DNA from: Bacteroidaceae bacterium
GTDB taxonomy: Bacteria > Bacteroidota > Bacteroidia > Bacteroidales > Bacteroidaceae
Length of the DNA stretch: 38,049 nucleotides
Reading direction: 5' to 3'
NCBI GenBank assembly: GCA_017965425.1
Contig: JAGCPY010000059.1
Location: forward strand, 1-38,049
In this document: positions 30,223 through 38,049 of the stretch, in pieces
How the letters are laid out: every line of letters begins with the position of its first letter
Position numbering within the stretch: position 1 is the stretch's first letter
Notes under the pieces: model-generated
The model's input: the letters and a program-made list of their open reading frames with translations, nothing else
What the model was told of the DNA's origin: nothing
Databases searched by the model: none
Position numbers and translations under genes: made by a program

Positions 30223-31521
30223 ATGGCCTTAATTGACTGCGCTAAATGGAAACCTCAAGGCGATGAATTTGTTTTTGCATATCGCTATCCTCAAACCAAT
30301 CTGAGCACCTATACTCAGCTGATTGTTTACGAATCTCAGGAAGCCCTTCTGTTCAGCAAAGGACAACTGATGGGCAAGTTTGGACCTGGCAAGCACACGC
30401 TGGACACAGAGAACCTGCCGTTGCTAAGGAGCCTGTTTGACATACCGTTTGGCGGCAAGAATCCGTTCACGGCAGAGGTGTGGATTGTCAACAAACTTTA
30501 TCCAGCCAACCTGAGCTGGTCGGTCAAGAACATGGCTTTGCACGACGTGGACTATCAGACCATGCTTCCACTGCGGGCCATGGGACAGTATGGCATTCAG
30601 GTCTCAGACTCGGAGAAGTTCCTCATCAAGATGGTGGGCACGAAGGACGAATTCACGGAAGCCGACATGCTCTCGCAGGCTTATGGTGAATTTGCGTCGA
30701 AGGCGAAGAGCGCCATCATTCAGTTCATGACCGCTCAAAAGGTGGGGTTCAAGAGCGTTTCGGCCTATCTCGATAATCTGTCGGGCTACATCAAGACTGC
30801 CTTGCTGCCTTTCTGGCAGGAGTATGGCCTCAGCATGACCAAATTCTACATCACGGAAATCTCTATTGACACCAGCACGGAAGAGGGTCGCAAGATATCG
30901 GAAGCCCTTGCCAGCCAGGCATCGATGTCGATTACGGGTCACTCATGGCAGCAGGAACAGATGTTCGGGATGGCCAACAATGCTGTGGACCAGATCGGGA
31001 ACGCATCTGGCAACGGCGGTCTGCTGGCCGGCCTGATGGCCATCAACATGATGGGCGGTGGCGGCATGGGTGGCACCATCGCGGGCGGCATGATGCAACC
31101 CCATACCAACCAACCCACCTTCGGCGGACCTCAAGCAGGCGGTTTCCGGCCAGGTGACATGCCTCAGAGGGGGGCCGCACCGGCAGCCGCAAGGGAAGTT
31201 TATTGTGCAAACTGCTCGAAGAAGCACCTGACGACGGAACGGTTCTGTCCGCATTGCGGTGCTGAATACCACCCTTGTCCGAACTGTGGGGCTGATAATC
31301 TGCTGACGGCACGCCGGTGTGTCAGTTGCGGGACGCCCTTGCAGGCGAATGCGGGTGCGCGGTGCCAGTCGTGCGGTGCTCCGATAACTCCTGGGTCTGT
31401 CTTCTGTTCGCAGTGTGGTGCCCAGCAGAACACCGTCTCCGATGGTTACCAGTGTACACGCTGTGGGGCATTGGTGCCTCCGACGTCGCGGTTCTGCCCC
31501 AAATGCGGCCAAAAGGTCTGA
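30223..31521 (+). CDS. SPFH-domain protein with four C-terminal zinc ribbons (YdjI-like)
   Basis: 432 residues. Residues ~20-230 form an SPFH/band-7-like domain of the 'virion core protein' YdjI type (LIVYESQEALLFSKGQLMGK, then GPGKHTLDTENLPLLRSLF). A Gly/Met-rich flexible linker (~262-300) precedes eight CxxC motifs between residues 328 and ~428 (CANC, CPHC, CPNC, CVSC, CQSC, CSQC, CTRC, CPKC), that is, four zinc ribbons. There is no signal peptide or N-terminal transmembrane segment, so it is cytoplasmic or peripheral. In Bacillus, YdjI works with a PspA-type protein at the membrane; that is family knowledge. Here it heads a row of membrane and coiled-coil proteins. The zinc ribbons probably bind partner proteins; this is inference. 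Confidence 0.87.
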   Translation: MALIDCAKWKPQGDEFVFAYRYPQTNLSTYTQLIVYESQEALLFSKGQLMGKFGPGKHTLDTENLPLLRSLFDIPFGGKNPFTAEVWIVNKLYPANLSWSVKNMALHDVDYQTMLPLRAMGQYGIQVSDSEKFLIKMVGTKDEFTEADMLSQAYGEFASKAKSAIIQFMTAQKVGFKSVSAYLDNLSGYIKTALLPFWQEYGLSMTKFYITEISIDTSTEEGRKISEALASQASMSITGHSWQQEQMFGMANNAVDQIGNASGNGGLLAGLMAINMMGGGGMGGTIAGGMMQPHTNQPTFGGPQAGGFRPGDMPQRGAAPAAAREVYCANCSKKHLTTERFCPHCGAEYHPCPNCGADNLLTARRCVSCGTPLQANAGARCQSCGAPITPGSVFCSQCGAQQNTVSDGYQCTRCGALVPPTSRFCPKCGQKV

Positions 31522-31742
31522 ATGACTTACGGAGCCTTATCTCGCAGGTCGTCATCTGTGGCTCTACAAGGGTGCACGGTCCAACGGTGAATGAAACGGT
31601 GTGCTGCCATCATTCGTATCATTCTTCAAGTGTGAAGCGTCCTTCGGCCGAGCGAGTGTAATGCGTGGTCTCAGACAAATTGCGTAATTCGTGGTGGAAA
31701 TACATCCGAAACGTCGATTATTTACTAAACAGTTATAACAAT
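31522..31742 (+). other. 221-base spacer with AATTCGTG-type repeats
   Basis: No gene is seen. Near the end lie GTGTAATGCGTGG (about 31658) and GTAATTCGTGGTGG (31684), degenerate copies of one element. A matching inverted copy lies after the next gene. Confidence 0.5.
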
Positions 31743-32476
31743 ATGAAAGCAAGCCGATTCTTTTTGTTTCTGACAATCGTGATGGGCTATGGGCTCATCA
31801 TCGGAGGTTTCTGGCTTTTGGGAGGAGAACTCGAAGAGAAGGTCAGGATTCTTGACGCAGTTGTCTCATGTGTGGTTCTCACGCAGCTGTTCATGCTGCT
31901 GATTTTCCCCATGGTCAACCTGAAGAAGAAAGCCCATCAAGAAGTGGGCATGATGGGTATTCACTATTTCTCGCTGCTCATGTGCTGTCTGGCCTCCATC
32001 TGCTACATGGCGCTGGGCATAATCTATGAGATTCCCTTCCTTTTCCAGCTGTTGGGACAGTTGCTTCTCTTGTTCCTCCTGCTGATGGGGCGTACCTCGA
32101 CGCTCTTTTCGGGAGAGAAAGTGGTACAAGTATATGAGCGTGAGAGAGCGACGATGAAAGGGAAAGACGCCCTGAAGAAGTTCATGGCCGACCTGATGAG
32201 CGACGTCTCCGGCGCAGGTCTGGCCCCTGCACAGGCCGAAAGGCTGTCTGCCCTTCAGGAGTCAGTGCGCTATCTGACACCTTCGCTGGAGTCCGAGGCT
32301 CTGGAACTGGACGAGAAAATCCGGCAGACGGCGGCTGACGTGAGGACAATGCTGAACGACATCTCGTCCAACTCGGACCGCATAGAGGCCAGCATCGGCC
32401 GTCTGGAACAGCTGATGGCTCGCCGCAAGAATTATTAGCTGAATGAAGTTCCGGAAGTTTTTCCACTACGAATTAC
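31684..32476. repeat. Inverted repeats flanking the four-helix membrane gene
   Basis: GTAATTCGTGGTGGAAA (31684-31700) and the reverse complement of 32460-32476 (GTAATTCGTAGTGGAAA) agree at 16 of 17 positions. They bracket the gene at 31743-32438. A further half-copy, CACGAATTATACGA, lies at about 32491. They may be dispersed intergenic elements rather than ends of a mobile unit. Confidence 0.7.
31743..32438 (+). CDS. Four-helix membrane protein with coiled-coil tail, unknown function
   Basis: 231 residues from ATG 31743 (MKASRFFLFLTIVMG). The frame is open earlier, but those residues are charged, polar and within the repeat-rich spacer. Four hydrophobic segments are evident: about 6-26, 38-58, 71-93 and 97-116. 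The C-terminal half (~120-231) is charged, helical and likely a coiled coil (DEKIRQTAADVRTMLNDI, then SIGRLEQLMARRKN), probably cytoplasmic. I do not recognise a family. It sits between the SPFH gene and the large coiled-coil gene, with 221-base spacers on both sides carrying inverted repeats, unlike the tight spacing of the later genes. It may anchor the other products to the membrane; that is inference. Confidence 0.7.
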   Translation: MKASRFFLFLTIVMGYGLIIGGFWLLGGELEEKVRILDAVVSCVVLTQLFMLLIFPMVNLKKKAHQEVGMMGIHYFSLLMCCLASICYMALGIIYEIPFLFQLLGQLLLLFLLLMGRTSTLFSGEKVVQVYERERATMKGKDALKKFMADLMSDVSGAGLAPAQAERLSALQESVRYLTPSLESEALELDEKIRQTAADVRTMLNDISSNSDRIEASIGRLEQLMARRKNY

Positions 32477-32659
32477 ATGTTTTTTGAAATCACGAATTAT
32501 ACGATTTTTTAAAGCAGCACGCTTCGCAGGTGCTGAATGTCATTTCGTGGCGAACATTCGAAGCCTGTGTAGCACTTCGCGCGCGTAATCCTTAGTGGAA
32601 AATCTTTCGAATCTTCAATGATTTGAAATTTTCATTATTCACTTTACATATTAATATCT
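32439..32659 (+). other. 221-base spacer, no gene
   Basis: It contains the inverted AATTCGTG-type copies at 32460-32504, T-runs at 32480 and 32503 that could help end the upstream message, and a small stem GAATGT/ACATTC around 32536-32561. I see no full promoter consensus before the gene at 32660. Confidence 0.45.
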
Positions 32660-34684
32660 ATGAGTACAACAGGAAAGATTTTCAAGGAATCGAGCAACAT
32701 CTATCAAGATCAGGCTCGGTTGTTGTTCAACTACTATGAACAGGCCGCTGAAAGGATTGTACGTCAAGAGGAGGCTATCGAGCAAGACATTGAAACGCTG
32801 GAGGAGGATCGTGCTGGTGTCGAACTGAAGAAAAGCGACACGTGGAAATGGTTCCTCACCATCGTGCTGTTCTGGATGTACTGGGTGCGCAACAAGGAGT
32901 ATGACCGCCAGATTGCTGCCATCAACGCAAAGATTGACAGCAAGAAGGAGGAGCACCAGCGCATTTTCCGTGGCTACAAGGTAACGAAGATGGGCGTGGC
33001 CTACGTTCCCGTAGCCCAACAGGTAGCCTACGAAGACAAATGCTTTGTTGTGGACTATGCAGGCAATGTGCCCACGTCACGTGTGAGTCTGCAAATGTCG
33101 CGGCAAAACGACTTACTGGTCGAGACGATGACGCGAATGGAGCAGCTGACAACGGAAGCGCCCATCGTGGAAACGTCGGACGAAGTGGAGAGTGTGGACA
33201 CCAATGACTACTCGCTCTCCATTCAGGAAATCAACCAGAACGACTACGTGGGCAAGCTGGATCGCTCACTGCGTACGATTTCCTTCTGCATGAACGACAC
33301 GGAAGTGAAGTCGGTGGACCTCCCCTTGGTGGCCGACAAGAGTGACTATCTGGGCTTCCTCAACGAGTTTACCACGGCAGATGCCGGCACACATCCTGTG
33401 GTCGATGTGTTCGACAACAAGAAATATGACGGCGAGATTGATGCGTTCTGCCAGCTGAACAAGCTGAAAGACTCGCTGTCGAGCGACACCGAGCAATTTG
33501 AGGACGTGCTGAAGCACCTGATGCACACGATGGCCATGTCGGTGCAGACGATTTCGGCCATGAAGCTGGCTTCCACGAATCAGATGGTGAGCCGTTCCAA
33601 TGCACTGCTCTATAAGATCCTGAAAGCACCCTATAACCACTACTCTCCCCTACTCGAAGCCGAGGAAATCCGCCGTATTCGCAACGAGCGTTTCGACTAT
33701 GCCGATTCCATCCAGGGCTACGAGCCATTCCAGCTTCGCGAGAGTTCGCGGGTTCGCTATAACCTGTTCGCCGACGAGTGGACAGCAGAGGATAACACCC
33801 ACGCCAGCGTTCCCTTCGGTGTCCACCAGATCTACGAGGAAATTGTGGCGCCGATGGTGCAGCGCCTGATGATGGAAAACCGTGTAGAGAGAATACGCAT
33901 TTACGGGCAGATTCATGACCAGAAGATCAGCTACCTGAACAAATGGCATCAGGACGTAGATGCCTTCTATCGTTCGAACCACGCTGAGAGTGCCGACATC
34001 ATCAACAACATGCAGCAAACTCTGAGCGAATACGTCGAGGCGTATAACACACTGGCACAGTTACAGAAGACGCTGGACAGTATGGAGGAAGAAGGTGCCA
34101 CGCTGGACAACACCGTCGTGAAGAAACAGGACAACAGCCAGGAAGCGCTGGCCGCCTTCGAGCTGCAGGCCAAGGAGTTCAAGCAGGCACAAGAAGATTT
34201 CAGCGACTACATGGACCGTCTGCAAGAAGACATCGCCCTGAAGGCTGAGAAGTTCGGCCATGTCGAATTCTATGATGCCCGCTTGCAGGATGGCTACTCC
34301 AACTCGATGGCTGTCGCCGCCAGTGAAGTGCAGAATCTGGACGAACGCCGCAAGCCGCTGGCCACCACCAATCCGTTGCTGGCCAAGGAGTCACTTCTCC
34401 TGCCCGAACCCAGTGTCGAGGACATCACCTACGAACATCTCTCCATCAACCTGCCGTCAATCGCCATCAACGCGCTGGATGCCGTCAGCCGCATCGCCGT
34501 CGAAAGCCCGGAAAAGGCCGACGAGCCGAGTGCCGAAACTCCCCAACCGACGGCCCCGGAAGCCGACGAGGATATGCCCGCAGATGACATCCCGGAGGCT
34601 GTCGCAGACGAAACTCAGGAAGCTCTCGAAGAGGAAAACGTGAGGACTCCAGAGGATGAGGAGGAAAATACTAATAACCAATAA
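32660..34684 (+). CDS. Large coiled-coil protein with one hydrophobic segment and acidic tail, unknown function
   Basis: 674 residues. A helical N-terminus (~15-58, heptad-like, rich in E/R) leads to a short hydrophobic segment TWKWFLTIVLFWMYWV (61-76), another charged helix, and then a small globular part (KVTKMGVAYVPVAQQVAYED). Long helical regions follow (~270-330 and ~470-560). The last ~75 residues are acidic and low in complexity (PEADEDMPADDIPEAVADET). There is no signal peptide, so the protein is probably cytoplasmic and membrane-associated through the 61-76 segment. I cannot assign a family. The stop lies 11 bases before the next gene, and the four genes from here to 37613 are tightly packed, which argues for one complex. 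Confidence 0.75.
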   Translation: MSTTGKIFKESSNIYQDQARLLFNYYEQAAERIVRQEEAIEQDIETLEEDRAGVELKKSDTWKWFLTIVLFWMYWVRNKEYDRQIAAINAKIDSKKEEHQRIFRGYKVTKMGVAYVPVAQQVAYEDKCFVVDYAGNVPTSRVSLQMSRQNDLLVETMTRMEQLTTEAPIVETSDEVESVDTNDYSLSIQEINQNDYVGKLDRSLRTISFCMNDTEVKSVDLPLVADKSDYLGFLNEFTTADAGTHPVVDVFDNKKYDGEIDAFCQLNKLKDSLSSDTEQFEDVLKHLMHTMAMSVQTISAMKLASTNQMVSRSNALLYKILKAPYNHYSPLLEAEEIRRIRNERFDYADSIQGYEPFQLRESSRVRYNLFADEWTAEDNTHASVPFGVHQIYEEIVAPMVQRLMMENRVERIRIYGQIHDQKISYLNKWHQDVDAFYRSNHAESADIINNMQQTLSEYVEAYNTLAQLQKTLDSMEEEGATLDNTVVKKQDNSQEALAAFELQAKEFKQAQEDFSDYMDRLQEDIALKAEKFGHVEFYDARLQDGYSNSMAVAASEVQNLDERRKPLATTNPLLAKESLLLPEPSVEDITYEHLSINLPSIAINALDAVSRIAVESPEKADEPSAETPQPTAPEADEDMPADDIPEAVADETQEALEEENVRTPEDEEENTNNQ

Positions 34685-34695
34685 AGCGTGCAACT

Positions 34696-35604
34696 ATGGC
34701 TACATTGATTCCATGTTCGGTCGATACGACCCCGATGGCCGAGGAGATAAAAAGCGTCTCTAAACATGTGATGGGAACTACTGCAGCTGTCGTGGCGATG
34801 CAGACCGCTGTGATTGCCGCCGAGAATAGTGGCGCTAACAAGGTCTGCTCCAATGTGAACAGAGGTTTTTTCACATTGATGCGCTCTCAGATTTCCCAGA
34901 AGATTGCCAACAAACAAAGCCGCGTGGAGGCACTTGTCATGCAACTGGCCCAACAGAAACGCCGCTTGCTGGCCATCAAAACCAATATGGAACGTGAATA
35001 CGGACGGATAGCAGAGCGCTATCTGAAAATCTTCACCACCGTGAATAAAGAACTGGAAACCAGAATCCGACAAGTGGATCAGCCCGTGTTCGAGTTGGTC
35101 AATAAACACATGGCCACCTCTTCCAACCGAATGAACGCCCTGACGGCCTGGATTCCCACCTCTCAGAAAGAAGGCATCACCAGCAGTCAGCAGATTTTGG
35201 TGTCCAGCATGAAGCACAATGCACAGACGGCACTGGAACAGACGACAGGCTTTCTGGAGCAGATAGGCCAGCAGAGAGAGTTGACCCGCCAGATTCTCAT
35301 CTCCAACGCGAGTGGGAACGAAGACCGGGTCTGCCATCTGCCCGTCCTCGTCTTTGAAACCGTGAACGACGAGAACGGCATGAGCCGTATGGAAGTCAGA
35401 ACGTCAGAAACCTTCAATCCCAACGGAAGCGAAAGCATCAACAATGCCCTCAGATCTTCGGATATGCTGCCCTGGAGCCAAGGCCAATGCCCCTCTCAGG
35501 TCGCAGACGAGTTCTCTCTCTTGATGGAACAGTCCAGTATGAAACCAAGGGTGAAGGCGATGGTTCAGAAGATGTTCTCTTCGTCAGAGTTTGAAACGAT
35601 GTAA
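34696..35604 (+). CDS. Coiled-coil protein, paralogue A of the GFF-VDQPVF family, unknown function
   Basis: 302 residues, no signal peptide. The helical core at 57-135 starts GFFTLMRSQIS and ends RIRQVDQPVFELV. Aligned without gaps to residues 94-172 of the next gene's product, I count about 33 identical positions of 79. The strongest are GFF, QQ, LL, ME, Y-R, RY-K-F, N-EL, RI and VDQPVF. Both proteins also end alike: RVKAMVQKMF here, RVRAMINKMF there. The N-terminus (AAVVAMQTAVIAAENSGANK) is alanine-rich helix. This looks like an ancient duplication with both copies kept, as in heteromeric filaments or paired subunits. No family name known to me fits; it is PspA-like only in being long helical. 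Confidence 0.75.
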   Translation: MATLIPCSVDTTPMAEEIKSVSKHVMGTTAAVVAMQTAVIAAENSGANKVCSNVNRGFFTLMRSQISQKIANKQSRVEALVMQLAQQKRRLLAIKTNMEREYGRIAERYLKIFTTVNKELETRIRQVDQPVFELVNKHMATSSNRMNALTAWIPTSQKEGITSSQQILVSSMKHNAQTALEQTTGFLEQIGQQRELTRQILISNASGNEDRVCHLPVLVFETVNDENGMSRMEVRTSETFNPNGSESINNALRSSDMLPWSQGQCPSQVADEFSLLMEQSSMKPRVKAMVQKMFSSSEFETM

Positions 35605-35625
35605 AACGATTAACAGATTGACGTT

Positions 35626-36627
35626 ATGAGTTATACGAGAAGATTCACCAGAACCATCAGCATACCCGTCAGCGTGACGGTTGACTACCCCGCTTCGGAG
35701 CATGGCGGTAGCAAGACCGTACACGAAACCGTCACGGAAGACGTGGAAGTGGAAATCGAAGTGGACACCCAGCGGTTCGACTCGAGTGTCTCTTCCTGCA
35801 ACGACCACGTGAACGGACTGACGGCCAGCGTCGGGGCCATGAACACGGCTCAGTGTGTGGCCATCGGTCAGAATGCAGACAAGGTGTCGAAAACCATCAT
35901 CGACGGCTTCTTCCATACCGTTCGGACAGACCTGTCCACTCAACGGGCAGAGCTGGAACAGAAGATCAATGCCCGCTTGCTCTTGCTCAGGCAGCAGGCG
36001 GCTTCTCTGCTCGACAAACGCAAGAAGATGGAAGAAGACTATGCGCGCACGACGGCCAGATACCAAAAATTGTTCTCCGACTTGAATAACGAACTGTCCG
36101 TGCGCATCCATGAAGTGGATCAGCCTGTCTTCAGCCTGGTCAAGGACGTCGATTCACAGAGCGACAGAATGCTGCATACCGACATGGTGCAGACAGCGTT
36201 GGTGACCAGTAAGGAAAGCACCCTTCTTCAGTCTCAGCTGAATGTGGCACGTGTGAAGCATGATGCCCTCCTCGCCATGAATCGCATTCAGGGCTTCCTC
36301 AACACGAAAGCGGCCTCTGAACGTACATTACGGGAAGTGTGTCTGGAGGGCGTGGGCGAACAGAACTATCTGGCTCCAGTGTGCTATCTGGAAACCGAGT
36401 CCGAAGGACGGAAGGTAGAGCAGAAATGTGTGGCTCCAGACATTGTTGCGACAGAAAACGATGTGCTCTGCCAACGCCTGTCAGAAGTGGACTTCGACGG
36501 AGATACCGACACCGAGCGGGAGATGTTGCAGTCCTATTTCCAGGCAGAAGTGGAGCAGAAAGTCCACGGAAACGATGCCCATTCTTTACGAGTGAGGGCG
36601 ATGATTAACAAAATGTTTAATGATTAA
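35626..36627 (+). CDS. Coiled-coil protein, paralogue B of the GFF-VDQPVF family, unknown function
   Basis: 333 residues. It differs from its paralogue by a beta-rich N-terminal domain of ~55 residues (FTRTISIPVSVTVDYPASEH, then DVEVEIEVDTQRFDSSV) before the shared helical core (GFF at 94-96, VDQPVF at 164-169; the spacing of 70 residues is identical in both). A second mixed region (~230-320) and the common end RVRAMINKMF follow. There is no signal peptide or membrane segment. The gaps to the neighbouring genes are 21 and 14 bases, so coexpression is near certain. The beta domain suggests a distinct contact, possibly with the beta-helix protein encoded next; this is inference. Confidence 0.75.
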   Translation: MSYTRRFTRTISIPVSVTVDYPASEHGGSKTVHETVTEDVEVEIEVDTQRFDSSVSSCNDHVNGLTASVGAMNTAQCVAIGQNADKVSKTIIDGFFHTVRTDLSTQRAELEQKINARLLLLRQQAASLLDKRKKMEEDYARTTARYQKLFSDLNNELSVRIHEVDQPVFSLVKDVDSQSDRMLHTDMVQTALVTSKESTLLQSQLNVARVKHDALLAMNRIQGFLNTKAASERTLREVCLEGVGEQNYLAPVCYLETESEGRKVEQKCVAPDIVATENDVLCQRLSEVDFDGDTDTEREMLQSYFQAEVEQKVHGNDAHSLRVRAMINKMFND

Positions 36628-36641
36628 AAACAGAGATAACT

Positions 36642-37613
36642 ATGAGTAATCTAAAAGAAGTGCATATCACCGATGCAAACCTCAGGCTGAGTGATAATAT
36701 CGTGAAGGGCGGCATCCTGCCCAATAAGATAGCAGAGCTTTCCAGAACGGTCAACGTGGTGGGCGAGACGGTGGTCGAAGGGCCGCTCTATGCGAGTCGC
36801 ATCACGATAGAGGCTGCACCTTTTGAAGTGACGGGAGCCGTGTTCTCTCAGCACGAACTATATATCAACAGCGACGTCGAAGGAAACGTGGTGTTCAGGA
36901 AAGCGGTCGGTTCTGCGTCATCGGTCGTTTCCAGGGCTCTGAAGTGTCAGACGACCTTCTGTTCAGACATCAATGCCAAGTCGGTGATGCTGTGCAACGC
37001 CTTTGTCTCAGGCAGCATCTACGCCGACGAAGTGAACCTGGAAAACTGTGTCGTGATCGGAGGCGTCTTCGCCACACAATCCCTTTCAGTCAAAGATTGC
37101 ATCGTGGGAACCTTCATCTCTCCGTTCGTGGAGCTTGATGGGAATGTGAACCTGCTGCTGCCATCGGTCTTCAGCGTCGAGCGTGTCAACTACACGCCGA
37201 CCACCCGCCTCTATTCGTTGGCACTTGCAGACTTGGGCTCGCTCTATCGCCATCAGGAAGAAGCGCCAGAGAGTGGCCGGATAGAAATCAATCTGGCTGC
37301 CGATGACCTGCGTACGACTCTCACCGACGGCAATCAGCAACGCACGCTGCACAGCTATAGCGTAGTGGGAAAGGTGTTGGCTGCCGACCTCATCGACACC
37401 GATAAGTTCCAGAACCATTTCTTGCTGACAGCTGCTGCCCTGGGTCCCCAACTGCTCAAAACCTACGAGCTGGGAACCGACAAAGACGGAAAACCTGCCG
37501 TGCTAACGCTCGAACGCATCCGTGCCTTCTTCTTTGAATTGTTGCAAGGCTCTATCCAGGTGAAGCCACTCGATGGCTCCTTCAACATAGAGCAGTTTGC
37601 AAGAACCATGTAA
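36642..37613 (+). CDS. Bactofilin-like beta-helix protein, unknown function
   Basis: 323 residues. Residues ~30-190 are a run of short strands separated by small turns, each ~15-20 residues: VVEGPLYASRITIEA, FEVTGAVFSQHELYINSDVE, GNVVFRKAVG, then FVSGSIYADEVNLENCVVIG and GVFATQSLSVKD. This is the look of bactofilins and related polymer-forming beta-helices. The remaining ~130 residues are alpha/beta and may be a cap (LADLGSLYRHQEEAPESGRI). No signal peptide is present, so a cytoplasmic polymer or scaffold is likely. Bactofilins self-assemble without nucleotide; whether this one does is unproved. It is the last gene before a terminator at 37717. Confidence 0.7.
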   Translation: MSNLKEVHITDANLRLSDNIVKGGILPNKIAELSRTVNVVGETVVEGPLYASRITIEAAPFEVTGAVFSQHELYINSDVEGNVVFRKAVGSASSVVSRALKCQTTFCSDINAKSVMLCNAFVSGSIYADEVNLENCVVIGGVFATQSLSVKDCIVGTFISPFVELDGNVNLLLPSVFSVERVNYTPTTRLYSLALADLGSLYRHQEEAPESGRIEINLAADDLRTTLTDGNQQRTLHSYSVVGKVLAADLIDTDKFQNHFLLTAAALGPQLLKTYELGTDKDGKPAVLTLERIRAFFFELLQGSIQVKPLDGSFNIEQFARTM

Positions 37614-37716
37614 CGTTCGTTAGTGAGCATCCGACACGCTCCAAGACAAGTCCTCTGACAGCATGTTTTTCTGAAGTGTCTGACGTTGCTTGTGAGTGTG
37701 AAGAAACAGTCATAAG

Positions 37717-37772
37717 AGTGGAAGACTCTCGCTCTCTCATGAAAAGAGGGAAGGAGCCTTCCACTTTTTTTG
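37717..37772 (+). terminator. Terminator of the SPFH/coiled-coil row
   Basis: AGTGGAAG (37717-37724) pairs with CTTCCACT (37758-37765), and the stem continues inward with mismatches. A run of seven T (37765-37771) follows at once. It lies between convergent genes, but the T-run serves only the plus strand. Confidence 0.85.
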
Positions 37773-37798
37773 AGCTATACGCCCACTTTTGATTTCGC

Positions 37799-38049
37799 TT
37801 AATCGGATTGTTCGTAATAATATGAATAGTCAATGCCCTTCATGAAGATTTCGCGGTCATCAATCTTATCGGTCATTGCGCCTTGCAACAAGGCCTTGAT
37901 GGCAGTAACATCAGTCGTACTTCTGCGCATGGCGGCCAAATACTCCTTCTTGTCTATCTGGCTCCAATCCACGCACAGTTTCAGTCGTTTCTTGAATATC
38001 AGGTCCAGCCAAAGGCGTGTGCTGCGCCCATTACCCTCCATAAAAGGAT
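37799..38049 (-). CDS. Fic-domain protein, C-terminal part (5' end outside window)
   Basis: About 83 codons remain. At the window edge the frame reads (xAT)-PF-MEGNGRSTR, so the first partial codon fits His and the motif would be HPFxEGNGRSTR, the Fic active site. After it comes LWLDLIFKKRLKLCVDWSQI and a tail ending KGIDYSYYYEQSD, as in many stand-alone Fic proteins. Fic enzymes transfer AMP or other nucleotide groups to proteins. The anti-toxin-like inhibitory helix, if any, is outside the window. It converges on the preceding gene row and is probably unrelated to it. Confidence 0.88.
   Translation of the reverse strand, partial: PFMEGNGRSTRLWLDLIFKKRLKLCVDWSQIDKKEYLAAMRRSTTDVTAIKALLQGAMTDKIDDREIFMKGIDYSYYYEQSD

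Noticed and set aside
31665-31742. Start of the four-helix membrane gene at 31665
   Set aside because: The extra 26 residues run through the repeat-rich spacer. The ATG at 31743 begins directly before the first membrane segment.
31684-32476. Insertion sequence around the membrane gene
   Set aside because: The flanking repeats are inverted, but the gene between them encodes a four-helix membrane protein and not a transposase, and I saw no target duplication.

Overview
The window reads as Bacteroidales chromosome, most likely Prevotella or a close relative. The evidence is the gene order tig-clpP-clpX-recQ and guaB-two parvulins-OstA-like-mutL, Bacteroidota-type promoters (TTTG, about 20 bases, TAnnTTTG), BspA-type leucine-rich-repeat debris, and secreted proteins with C-terminal modules typical of that group. 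The assignment is from recognition, not from a search. I saw no rRNA, tRNA, CRISPR array, intact insertion sequence or prophage.

Layout. Positions 1-1558 hold the end of an operon: a radical SAM/SPASM protein cut by the window edge, translationally coupled to a Gfo/Idh/MocA oxidoreductase. Positions 1559-2358 hold no intact gene, but do hold a leucine-rich-repeat gene remnant and a block of GGTGAGGGATT repeats with a perfect 28-bp inverted repeat. Positions 2359-3908 (minus strand) encode an Mla-type lipid transporter (mlaE, mlaF), divergent from lptB. Next come tig-clpP-clpX, behind what looks like a perfect sigma-54 promoter, and recQ with its own promoter and hairpin terminator. From 10874 a textbook promoter drives guaB, followed by two periplasmic parvulins, an OstA/LptA-like protein, a small membrane protein, mutL and trpS. 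Envelope biogenesis (Mla, LptB, SurA-like, OstA-like) is thus interleaved with proteostasis and DNA repair.

Positions 20568-30064 form an exported-protein operon: a 1936-residue multidomain CotH-kinase-like protein, a beta-helical Cthe_2159-type carbohydrate-binding protein ending in a dockerin-like pair of calcium loops, and a GH84 beta-N-acetylglucosaminidase. The first two share a related C-terminal module, so they probably act in the same place, on surface or host glycans.

Positions 30093-37772 hold the most unusual part. Six collinear genes encode an SPFH protein with four C-terminal zinc ribbons (YdjI-like), a four-helix membrane protein with a coiled-coil tail, a large coiled-coil protein with one hydrophobic segment and an acidic tail, two clearly paralogous coiled-coil proteins sharing a GFF-(70 residues)-VDQPVF core, and a bactofilin-like beta-helix protein. 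A duplicated promoter region precedes them and a strong terminator follows. I infer a membrane-associated scaffold or stress system. Four of the six genes match no family I can name. The window ends in a convergent, truncated Fic-domain gene.
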